Source: Liolophura sinensis
Lineage: Eukaryota > Mollusca > Polyplacophora > Chitonida > Chitonidae
Assembly (NCBI RefSeq): GCF_032854445.1
Contig: NC_088295.1
Span: forward strand, 81,388,644 to 81,452,643
DNA: 64,000 bases
Direction of reading: 5' to 3'
Within the stretch, counting starts at the first letter, position 1, and every line of letters begins with the position of its first letter. The notes below the pieces were generated by a model, which searched no databases, was not told where the DNA came from, and saw only the letters and a list, made by a program, of their open reading frames with translations. The position numbers and the translations under genes are program-made. This document shows, one piece after another, positions 1 to 9,418 of the stretch.

Positions 1-1397
1 TTCTTTTTGCCAGTCGCCTGCATTCAGCTGCCTGTAGAATCAGTCATACTCGCTATCGCAATTGCTTGTCTTTAGTGACACGCACGAACGCAAGCTCTAC
101 ATAGTGATATGTTGTAGGTCAATATTATTGCAAGAAAATGCAGTTAGAATACTTGTTCTAAATCATACCGTTAAACTCTATAAGCCTTGTTTCGACACTC
201 ATTGCCTCGGGTGACGTCCTGGTTATTCAGAAACAAGCGGCATGTTGAGCAATGGGCGTGGAGAGTACTTTGTTTTACAACAGGCACACCAACATGCTGT
301 TGAAACAAACTCCACATAGTCATACTGCTACACTACTGTCTCAGCGAACAGACTACATTGTTTTTTTTTTCATAACAGAATTTCTTAACATGTAACTCTG
401 TTAAGACTATACTGCTGTGAGATCATATACTACAAGTGATAAAATAAAATTCGTTTATGATGGATATTATACTAAAACGTGCGAACGATATCAAATATAT
501 TTCGTCAGAAACAATTTAAGTCGATAGCAGTTTAGGTAACTGGTGTCGCCCTTCGACAAAACATGTTGAACTCCGCCCAATATCCAGCATGCCACTAGTT
601 TCTGAAAAAGTATCACGTGACCCATGGCAATGACGTCTTAGTGTCGAAACGAGGTTTATGGAGTTTAACATTATAAATTAGAAAAAGTGTTCTAACTTTA
701 TTTTCTTTGCAATAATGTAAACCTACAAGATATCGATGTGTAGAGCTTGTGTTGTTATGTGTCATTAAAGAAAGGCAACTGTGATAGCAAGAATGACTGA
801 CTTTACAGCTGTATATAGGCGAATGGTTAAAGGAAACAGGCTTTAGTTTATAAGTGTGGTCATAACGAGTCGGCCCTTGGCTCAAGTTCTCGTTCGCTCC
901 CCGCCGCCAATGAGACTTTCGGTCTGCTCGGTCTGCCTGTGCCATAATTAGCCATTGACATCGCGTGTTCCTCCCCAGACTAGCACATGTACAGTGAATA
1001 AGCAAAAGTTTGGTCATAGGTCACTTACCGAAGGCAACCAATAAAGATAGCGGTAAGCGAATTAATGTGGATACTTGTCTACGTCTCCAGAAACATAGAA
1101 ATTGTTGAAATCGTTAGGTGACAGGCGTGCAAATACATGTAGCTATGTACCATGAATGATGAAACTGTTCTAGGGTAGAGAAATTACTTTGCTTATATAT
1201 TTCTCACATACCTGTGTCTTTTGTTTTCACAGATGCTGCCCAAGAAATGATGATATGTAAGTATATGGAACATTTTCAATATAGTAAGGTATACGCACTC
1301 TGCTTATGAGCTTTTTAGCACTGTTAGTGTAACACACAAATGACTACTATGTGTATTACAGGTTGATAACTTTCAAAACCAAACTCAGGTTTCATGA
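1..1397. other. 5' end of window, no gene recognised
   Basis: AT-rich single-copy-looking DNA. Short open frames on both strands show no family motif and no convincing splice structure. It may contain the promoter and upstream exons of the lectin that starts at 1398, but I could not place any. Confidence 0.4.
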
Positions 1398-1799
1398 ATG
1401 CACACGTCTGAAAATACGTTTTTTCTAGTTATTTGTTTGTGGTGTATAGTTTTTATTTGTTCCAACCCCATAGGTGAATCTGGTCGTCTGGACTCTAATT
1501 ACTGTGCTGGAAAAGGAACCATGAACGACTGTTTCGCGGAACCAAAAACCGCCACATTCAAGACGAAATTCCTGCGTGTTCCGGAAGTGACGTTGGGCTT
1601 GTCCAAGCTGAACATTGACAACATAGACAACACCAGAATCAGGCTGGACGAGACGGTGACGACTAGTGAGTTATCCCTCACCTTTGTCTGTATGTGGGGG
1701 ACGGGAGGAGACAGGGGTCATTGCTACGCAGCCTCTGCCAACTGGATGGCCTGTGGAATTGTGGATGTGGAGACATGGAACTTGGAGAATCAAGTCTAA
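1398..1799 (+). CDS. Secreted H-type lectin domain protein
   Basis: The 133-codon frame opens with a hydrophobic segment (residues about 8-22) suited to a signal peptide. An H-type lectin domain follows (about residues 28-125). Family features visible are the N-terminal SGRLD-type strand, the F-x-T-K-F-x-x-x-P-E-V-T-L-G-L-S-K-L core, the central strand ending in R-I-R-L, a T-T-S-E-L-S-L-T-F strand and the closing S-A-N-W-M-A-C. H-type lectins of this size (about 100 residues mature) form hexamers that bind GalNAc-type sugars; in snails they act in egg and haemolymph defence. Six cysteines in the mature part suggest disulfides. The start is uncertain: the bases ending at about 1472 (pyrimidine-rich, then CCCATAG before GTGAATC) would also make a fair splice acceptor, so residues 1-25 could be intron and the true signal peptide could lie in an upstream exon. 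Domain call is firm, exact 5' end is not. Confidence 0.72.
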   Translation: MHTSENTFFLVICLWCIVFICSNPIGESGRLDSNYCAGKGTMNDCFAEPKTATFKTKFLRVPEVTLGLSKLNIDNIDNTRIRLDETVTTSELSLTFVCMWGTGGDRGHCYAASANWMACGIVDVETWNLENQV

Positions 1800-2159
1800 C
1801 TTACGCTTAGATACGGAATAGATGAGCGGCAGCCGAAAATGTCACCATCGTAGTAAAGTGACTCCGTGCAGTACTTGCAGCAGTAGACGTAATGCGCAAG
1901 AGTTGGCACCTAGAAAAGCTTTGTTAATTAATATCTAGACATATAACTTAACTGCTTCAGTAAAAAAGAAATGTTAATTAAAACCTTAGAACCAAGACCG
2001 TGTGTGCAGTGTTTTGATTTGGAATGGTTCATTATCGGTCAAAAGTATAAGTATCAGTTATATTTTATATCAGGTTGTACTGAAATTCCTGGCTGATAGG
2101 TTGTAAGTCAAAACAATTATTGTCCCGATAGGTGAGTGAAAGATAATCAAATCGCAAAG

Positions 2160-2335
2160 ACTGTTTGACGGATTTCCACCGCTCTTTTATCTAGTGGTGC
2201 TTCACTGAGACGACTTACCGAAGTTAAGTAAGTCGCCCCGCCCGGGCCGTTGTTCTGATACCAGTCAACCAGTCGTTGAAATATCCCCTTGATGCTGAAC
2301 GCCAAGCAACGAAGCTACACCTCTTCAAAGGGGAA
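2160..2335 (-). repeat. 5'-portion fragment of tRNA-derived SINE (family B)
   Basis: Read on the minus strand this matches the body of the SINE at 3526-3850: the parts around TTCAGCAT, GACTGGTTGAC, the GGGGCGACTTACTT core and TAGATAAAAGAGCGGTGG. The 3' tail and most of the tRNA head are missing, so it is a decayed copy. Confidence 0.6.
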
Positions 2336-3511
2336 ATCTTATGTTATAGCACAACTGATGGAAGTCAGCCACCCAAAACTAACACGATATAATACAGCGT
2401 GCCATAAATTGGAAGACTGCACGGTAAGAATCTTTACAAAAGTAATCAGGTTTAACTTAGTCATATGAAGAAGTTGTTACGGTATTGAAAACAGCAACAG
2501 AAAACAGACTCAGTGACTCAATATTACAATGTAAACAATGCTTTATATATAAAATGAGACGTACAGTTTTACAGACAGTTCAACAACAACAACATAAAAA
2601 AACATACACATCAGTATTACCGGTCTTTAAAAGTTTCCAGTTCACCTTTGCATCCCAAGGAACGTATTCCAGGAGATCCAACGTAAAGACCATGGGATAA
2701 ACACACAATTCACACAAGTCACAAATTGTCCCAGTCAGGTACTTCGTTAGGTTAGCGAACGCGAACACAGTACACAGGTTACACAGAACTGGAACAGTCA
2801 AGCCTTTGAATGACGTCACACCCGCGGAGCACAACACAGGGTAAATCCAGGCATGGAGGTATAATCCACTTTAGAACAGTCACAGTTCCCGCAGAAACTC
2901 ACAAACGAGCCGTTCAGGGACGTAGGGTAATGTCACCTTGTGGCAGAACGAACGTCCTTTGCAAAACTGAAAACAGGTGAGGTCAGCGTATTAAACAAAT
3001 TACACAGTCAACACTGTATAATCATAATAAAGATCCGAACACCAATAAACGTGACTTCCGCAGAAATTCACTTAAACCAGACATCAGTACAACTGTGGCA
3101 CACAAACGGTGCCGGCATAGAAATCTGTCCTCCCAAACGAAACTGGCATCACCAGCTCATATCAATATAATGGACTCGATACGAGAGCGTCCCCTGTGGA
3201 TGCAGCAAAAATACCTCCACTCTGCACAGAAAACACGGCTTATATACGTTCCAGGTGGATTCAAATATTCTTAAACACAGAATTAACAGCCAATGAACAG
3301 CCAATGAAATAAACAAAGCATTGAACAAGGTGCTTTCGATCCGGCCCGTGCTGTACACATATAACAGGGCCTGTTATGCTTTCACAAAGGTCCGCAGACT
3401 AACAGTACATGAAAACGTTAAATAGTCATACATAACAAAGTGCGTTGTTGAGAAATGTAGCTTTGCACTAATGACGGAGTAATAGGCCTAATCATTTTTT
3501 TTCTGTTTTGT
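2336..3511. other. No gene recognised
   Basis: Both strands have only short frames without family motifs. The composition is slightly richer in C and A on the plus strand than its surroundings. An old transposon fragment is possible, but nothing is identifiable. Confidence 0.3.
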
Positions 3512-3525
3512 TCAAGACCAACTCA

Positions 3526-3850
3526 CCGGTCTCGATAGCACAGTTGGTAGAGCGTCCGCTTGGGGAGCGGTAGATCCAGGGTAATTTCTGGGTCGAGCCA
3601 CACCTAAGAAGTTGCAGCTTCAGCATGATAGTGCAATGACTGGTTGACCCGTATCAGCATAATGGCTCTGGCGGGGCGACTTACTTGCCTTCGGTAAGGC
3701 GTCTCAGTAAAGCAGCCCTAGATAAAAGAATGGTGGAAATCCGTCCTGCAACAAGGAGGCACATTACATGCATTGTAAGGATTCCTTCCTCGTCATATGA
3801 CTGAAAAATTGTTAAGTACGACGTTAAACCTTAAGCACTTACTCACTAAC
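3526..3850 (+). repeat. Full-length tRNA-derived SINE (family B)
   Basis: The head carries pol III signals: an A box like TAGCACAGTTGG followed by TAGAGCG, and a B box like GGGTCGAGCC. The body is shared with copies at 2160 and 21145. The end is the tail AATTGTTAAGTACGACG with a run of CACT/CTAA units. The flanks TCAAGACCAACTCA (3512-3525) and TCAAGATCAACTCA (3851-3864) look like a 14-bp target-site duplication with one mismatch. Confidence 0.8.
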
Positions 3851-3864
3851 TCAAGATCAACTCA

Positions 3865-4048
3865 TACTACATGGCTTCCTCCTCGGTCGTACATCCGGAA
3901 GATCTTCCAGCAACCTGCTGATGATCATGGGTTTCCTCAGGGCTCTACCCGGTTTCCTCTTCCCATAATGCTTGCTGCCGTCGTATAAGTGAAACACCAT
4001 TAAGTAGGGCGTAACAAAACAACCAAATAAATAAATAAATAAATAAAC
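3865..4048 (+). repeat. 5'-truncated tRNA-derived SINE (family A)
   Basis: This has the 3' half of family A: GGCTTCCTCCTCGG, the AACCTGCTGATGATCATGGG block, CCGTCGTATAAGTGAAA and a tail of AAATA repeats. It abuts the family B copy, whose presumed target site resembles the family A sequence around the B box, so the two are probably nested. Confidence 0.75.
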
Positions 4049-4515
4049 AATGTTTTTATCTCATCGACCGTGTCAAATACCGGTTAATTAATGTGGTGCA
4101 TGATTATTTACGCAGTGCATTTGCCGGAAATAAGAACTCTGTGTTGTTCTTACCTGTGGACAAGTCATTCAAAGATATCCACCTCTCATCTTTCACTGAT
4201 CACACGCGTTATTGAAAGTTTTGAAAGTTTATCAGCGTAAGATCAGTTTCACTGAGAAACATTAAGTGTTGGTCTATGGTCTAATGGTCTATGTCTCTTC
4301 CACAGTGGCAAAAGGCGAGTGATCTCTATGTTTAAGGCGACTTGTGAAAACTTATCCGCGCTCCCCAATGCGTGTAACGTTACACGTCACGTGAGGCGCG
4401 CCAACGGACCAATGCTCGCGCGTGCCGCGAATGGAGTTCACATATGGTTCAGTTTTGGCGTGACATGAAGTTGCAGGAGCTGCTCTCGTGCGTGACATCA
4501 GTTTTGGCGCGAAAT

Positions 4516-4822
4516 GCTCACCCATTGGTCAGTTTTGGCGCGAAATGGAGCTGAAGGAGCTACTCTCGCGAGTAGTAGTATAGTAGGTTGCAAACGTGTT
4601 TTATAGTGGAGGGATTTATGGAGGTATTTGCACATCGAGGCGCGCCAAACGAACCAGTGAGTGCAGCTCCTTCAGCTCCTTGTCGCGCCAAAACGGACCC
4701 ATGGGTTTGCGTCTAAACTGACCAATGGGTGAGCTTCATTTCGTTCGCGCCAAAAACTGATGTCACTCGCGAGAGTAGCTCCTTCAGCTCAATTTGGCGC
4801 CAAAACTGACCAATGGGTGAGC
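4516..4822. repeat. Inverted repeat, 57-bp arms
   Basis: The arm 4516-4572 (GCTCACCCATTGGTCAG... ending CTCTCGCGAG) is repeated in reverse complement at 4766-4822 (CTCGCGAGAG... ending CCAATGGGTGAGC), with a few mismatches and a spacer of about 190 bp. A second pair, about 4478-4525 against 4730-4770, follows the same logic but is rearranged. Confidence 0.75.
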
Positions 4823-4930
4823 TGTATTTCGCGCCAAAACTGAACGTCGGCTAGTAAAGTTAAGTTGAACAACCCCTTTCGCTCCATTTCGCGCCAAAAA
4901 TAACCAATGGGTGAGCAACCCGCGCGTCGC

Positions 4931-5232
4931 CTTGTAAAGTTGAGTGTTGAGCTGTGTGGCGTCAAAACGGACCAATGAGGTGGTTGGGTTGGATGTTTTT
5001 TTTCCCGCTCGGTTATTTCGTTGACGTTCGCGTTGCGTCGTCCAATGAGCGAGGAGCAGTGTCATTGAGTGCGCACTGACCCTGAGCGAGAAGGGAGAAA
5101 AACGTCAGCTTGTAAAGTTGAATCTTGAGCTGTGTGGTGTCAAAACGGACCCATGAGGTGGCTGGGTTGGGTGTGTTTTCCCCGCTAGGTTATTTCGTCG
5201 AGGTCCTCGCTGCGTCGTCCAATGAGCGAGGA
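4931..5232. repeat. Direct repeat, two 124-bp copies
   Basis: Copies at 4931-5054 and 5109-5232 both run from CTTGTAAAGTTGA through GAGCTGTGTGG, CAAAACGGACC, GGTTATTTCGT and TCCAATGAGCGAGGA. They differ at scattered bases, and the start-to-start distance is 178 bp. A shorter related stretch begins at about 4849. Confidence 0.8.
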
Positions 5233-5682
5233 GGATGAGGGAGTCGTGCTCAAGAAGAGAACAAAAAATAACATTGTATAGAATAACATTGTATAGCATT
5301 GTGTAGTATAACATTGTATTGTATAACATTGTAACAGTGTGTATAGTATTAGATTAGTATTGTATAGTATTATAGTTTTAGGTAGGCGTGTAAAAAAAAC
5401 AAACAAAAAAAAAACATCACAAGAGTCGCTGACATCGATTTGACAACAGGCATTTCTCTGTGTAATATTTTTTTTTGCGGGGCGAATTTCTTCACCCACC
5501 CTGTTTGCAGCCAGGGAAATCACGTGGTCTCTAGCTTCTGGATTGTCTTACAGAATAGCTTGTCATGTCACATACTTATCTGTTGGTATCGGCAGTCATA
5601 CCTTTTCATGTATGTGCAGAATCGAAAAGCGGCGGGCGATGACCTAGCGAGCATTATGACAAGTGGGCTTATGTTAATTAAT

Positions 5683-5946
5683 TGATTTATTTATATGGTT
5701 GGTATTTTACGCCGTACTCAAGAATATTTCACTTATACGACGGTGGCCAGCATTATGGTGGGTGGAAACCGGGCAGAGCCCGGGGGGAACCCATGACCAT
5801 CAGCAGGTTGCTTACAGACCTTCCCACGTACGGCCGGAGAGGAAGCCAGCAAGAGATGAACTTGAACTCACAGTGACTGCATTGATGAAAGACTCCTACG
5901 TCATTATGCTGTGCTAGCGGCTAATCAACTGAGACACGGAGGCCCC
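5683..5946 (-). repeat. tRNA-derived SINE (family A), near full length
   Basis: Read on the minus strand, the head is GGGGCCTCCGTGTCTCAG with an A box like CTCAGTTGATTAGC and a B box around GTTCAAGT. Conserved blocks follow: TACGTGGGAAGGTCTG, GGTCATGGGTTCCCCCC, CATAATGCTGGCC and ACGGCGTAAAAT. The A-rich tail lies at about 5683-5690. Confidence 0.82.
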
Positions 5947-6983
5947 AGGATTATGTTAATGAGAATGTCATCATTTTGCTTAGTGTCTACGCGGCGATGC
6001 CCCCGTCTAGTGCGGACACGTCACCTCAAAAAAGGACTTTTCTTTCTCAGTTGGTATACCCAAACACTCGCCGTAGTATAAACACATGCCGTAATTCGTA
6101 CTATAAATGGTCCAATTTTCGATACTTGAGATTTAGTGGTGAACTGCTTTCGAAGTGGCACAGCGAGTGTTACATAAGCGTATGCTTCCAAGTAATAAGC
6201 TTATTTTATTACCTATATGTTGCCTAACACGTTTCTGTGGTCATATTCTCTGGATTTGGTGTGTTTTTTTTATGAAAAATTGAATAAAATAATAATTACT
6301 GGACATCATAGATGGCGTGACGCGAGGCGCGTGACGTCTGGAGCTAATCGTGAATTGATTCAGGTCGACTCGATCGGAGCGAAGCTGTTGTGTCTCCAAC
6401 ACGCGGAAAAGTTATCACTTTGTCCAGGTATGTACCGAATAGTTGTGTTTGGTCGATTACATCTTGTGATCCGTGGATGTCCGAACTACTGTGTGTAACT
6501 GACAGTCGTGTACATGGGCTTGACAGGCAAGCATAACTTTTCACACGGGTATAGTTCACCCGGCACGGAGAGTCATGTTTCACCAGATTTCTTCTATCTC
6601 CTAAAACCGAGGCGTCTCAAAACAATTTATTATAATATTATAGCCACTCTCTTGATCCGCAATTGTTTTGCTGTGTGGTTTGGATCTTAAAGCATTGATG
6701 ACATGACAAGGCTCAAACATGTTTGGTATGGAACGAAACATTTTAGGACAGTTTTAACATGGGGAATAAATCTGGGGGTGTATTATCATTGTATAATGAG
6801 TAACTTCCCCTGAATCCCCTGAATTTTATGGAGCGAAACATATGAATGTCAGAGATTTAATTTAATCAGGCATTACTATACGACTGTAAAATCCTGGATC
6901 AATAAAGCAATGTTTTGTATTTTCATTTTTGTTTATGTTTTATGATTATATTTATTTATTTATTTATTTACTTGCTATTACAG
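5947..6983. other. Unassigned interval with a CpG-rich patch
   Basis: No gene is recognised. The stretch 6305-6426 is CpG-rich and ends in a good splice donor (CCAG then GTATGT at 6427), so it could be a 5' exon. There is no extended ATG frame in it, so it is left unassigned. Confidence 0.25.
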
Positions 6984-7115
6984 AAGCAACGAGCCAGAGC
7001 CATCGTGGCCTTTAAGGACCTTCACTGTCCATCTTTCTGGGTGTCCAACGTGCAGCCCGGGCAGACCGAAAACAGACGGACAGGGGCTGATAACCTAGCC
7101 TGTGTATACTTTTGA
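6984..7115 (+). CDS. Candidate terminal exon, product unknown
   Basis: A strong acceptor (long pyrimidine/ATTT tract, then TATTACAG ending at 6983) precedes a 43-codon frame ending in TGA at 7113-7115. The encoded segment starts KQRARAIVAFKD, contains HCPSFWVSNVQPGQ and ends ACVYF. I recognise no family. The only support is the splice signal and a codon composition more gene-like than its surroundings; it could be chance or a transposon fragment. Confidence 0.2.
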   Translation, partial: KQRARAIVAFKDLHCPSFWVSNVQPGQTENRRTGADNLACVYF

Positions 7116-7335
7116 AGCTTGTTCACTGAATGGAGCCGATCTCATTTTATAATTGATCACGCCAGTATTTTAATCCACCACGCTATATTTATGTAGCGTT
7201 GTATTGTTTGTGACGTGCTAGAAGGAGTTCTTGTTTATTATTTTACAACATATCGCGTGAAGTAAAATGCAATTTGAGGAGAGTGTTTAACGGTCAAGTT
7301 AAGGAGTTTTATTTATTTGTGGATAATGGCTAACT

Positions 7336-7470
7336 TACATTTATTTATTTATTTGATTGGGGTTTTACGCCGTACTCAAGAATATTTCACGTATACGACG
7401 GCATTGGTGAGAGACCCCTTGGTCATTACGCTATGCTAGCGCGCTAACCAACTGAGCCACGGAGACCCCG
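7336..7470 (-). repeat. SINE (family A) with internal deletion
   Basis: The A-rich tail and 3' end (GATTGGGGTTTTACGCCG to TATACGACGG) are joined directly to the tRNA-head part (GCATTGGTGAGAG to CACGGAGACCCC). About 130 bp of the usual body is missing. Confidence 0.8.
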
Positions 7471-9418
7471 GCTAACTTATAAGGTAAAATGATGTCATTT
7501 AGTTGTTTGTTTAGTTGGTGTGTCATTTTTCCCTCTCGGCGAGCCAAGTCCCAGGCATAGACCTAGTCCAAGAAGTATTTTAGTGACAATTAGTTATGTT
7601 GCAGGGGCGTCGCCAAGGCGGGGTCGCCACGTGCGAACGACCCCCCTTTCTGGGTGGGCCAAAAAAAAAAAAAAAAAACCAAGAGAAGAAGAGAAAGACA
7701 AGGAAAAGAAACCCCAGGCCATTTAGTAACTGGGGACCGATATTGGGGCCATGTCATCATGTCATTTGGGTATAGGCCTAGCTAACAGAATTCCCTTCCT
7801 TTATGAGTTTGTCTGATTTGGGTTTAATTTAGAGTTGCCTCAATGCAGGAAATAATAATGTAATCGACTTATGCCGCATCTTATCACAGCGTTGTCCTGG
7901 ATCTGGACACAGACCCCCATTACAACTTCCGTTTTTCGGTAGGGAAAAACTTCCGATATTTCTCTAAATGGTTGCTTTTGAAAAGTCTAAAGTGCTTTCT
8001 CAATGTGATTTTTTAAAACTTTTCTTGCAGATAAACATCTTGTCTTTCCAAAGATGTTGACCTGATGGAGATATCTTGAACGGTATATGCACTGCAAAGC
8101 TTCAAAGTTCAGAGTTTTTTTACCCTGAAAAAAAGACACATGTCCAAGATGGGGGTACCCCAACTTGAATTCATCCAACTCCAAAGTTTCCGCATGTATC
8201 AAGCCCTAATTTTGCCTGTGAGGTTCAGAAGTGTCAGGAATTATGTGGTGCAAAAATTATTGATTTTGAAAAAAGTTGGCTGGTGTGATAGGACACAGAC
8301 CCCCATTACAGCTTCCGTTTTTCGGTAGGGTAGTTCTGTATTTTAGGGTATAAAGTCTTTTTTTTTTGCTCCCAGGCGTCCATTTTTGGTGCACAGGTGC
8401 ATGCTTGGTATTAAAATGCTGGAAACTGTCTAAACTTTGAGGAGGTATGAGCTTTATTGATGAAAGTTTGGAATTCTGGGTGAGAGGACACAAGGTGTGA
8501 GGTAGTGATGAGGCTGCGAGTGATGTCCCCTTGGCGTTGCTAGGCACGCATCCCAGCTGCCGGCATGGAAAGGTCCAGATTTTGACGGTCAACCTATGTC
8601 AAGACTTTTATGGCTTGTTTCTCCCAGGCTGGGCCAGGTATGCACCAAAGCTTATTGGCCACGGAATGTTTGGGACTGAGCTACAGTGCTAGACGTTAAC
8701 ATTGTCGCTTATTGAAAATTAATGGGGGTCCGAGGCCGTCTACAAAACTACTGTCTTCAGCAAAGGGGAATAACTTCGTAAAAGACGAGTTTCACTACGC
8801 ACAATGCTTAAAACGAACCAGTGCTGACATCAGACACGTGTGCGATCAACCTTTTTTCGTCCAAAGATGTCAGGCCCTGATATACGGCGGATCTTCAAAC
8901 GAAAAGCTACTGACATAACTGATGAAGGGTAGTTTTCTGTCAAAAATCTAGTACAGTAAGATACATGAATTGCAATGCATAGCGGCAAGTGTGACACACA
9001 ATTACTTAAATGTTGTTGTTGTAAACGAAGCCATGCTACACTGATATTCTTTCTAGTTGATTTATTTTTTAATAAAAACGAGTTAACACATACGGCCCAT
9101 AACAGGAAAGTCAAATCTGTGATAACTGGAGAATACACAAATACTGAATTACTTAACGAACAGCTCTGTCAGCTGCCGCTTTTAGCCAGACAGCTATCAG
9201 ATGCCTTACTCTGGGTTTCTCCCAACCATAAAAGTGACAAGCCGTCATATGAGTAAAAACAAAGTCCGAATAAGGCGTCAATCAATCATTCAGTCAGTCA
9301 GTCAATCAATATTACCTGGAACATAACTAAAATGGACCGTACAATCTATTTGTAAAAAGAGTGAAAGAAGTGAAGAATTGCATATTTTTATGTGACGCCA
9401 CATTGAAAATATTTTGCT
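7471..9418. other. Repeat-derived intergenic DNA
   Basis: Around 7600-7680 is a segment (GCAGGGGCGTCGCCAAGG, then a run of C, then poly-A) resembling a motif often seen in marine-invertebrate transposon remnants. Two 40-bp direct repeats lie at 7905 and 8291. No gene is supported, and the short frames lack family motifs. Confidence 0.35.
7905..8330. repeat. Pair of 40-bp direct repeats
   Basis: GGACACAGACCCCCATTACA plus the next 20 bases occurs at 7905-7944 and again at 8291-8330 with one mismatch (AACTTCC versus GCTTCC). The 346 bases between them show no coding capacity. Confidence 0.75.

Larger units (their letters stand above)
4360..5240. promoter_or_regulatory. CpG-rich array of GCGCCAAA (E2F-like) and CCAAT motifs
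   Basis: This block is far richer in G, C and CpG than its surroundings. It holds at least seven TTTTGGCGC/GCGCCAAAA sites, three close variants (GGCGTG, GGCGTC, GGTGTC) and about nine CCAATG/CATTGG sites on both strands, usually 10-15 bp apart in the fixed order CCAATGGG-x-x-AGTTTTGGCGC. TTTSGCGC is the E2F/DP consensus and CCAAT the NF-Y box, the pairing typical of S-phase promoters. No downstream coding exon could be attached to it. A closely similar unit occurs at 14518-14545 upstream of an unidentified minus-strand coding region, so it may belong to a mobile or viral-type element rather than to a host promoter. The function is inferred only. Confidence 0.5.

Noticed and set aside
5105-5523. 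Minus-strand frames rich in Tyr, Thr, Met and Leu
   Set aside because: They arise from the ATTGTATAGTATAACATTG-type low-complexity stretch at 5270-5370.
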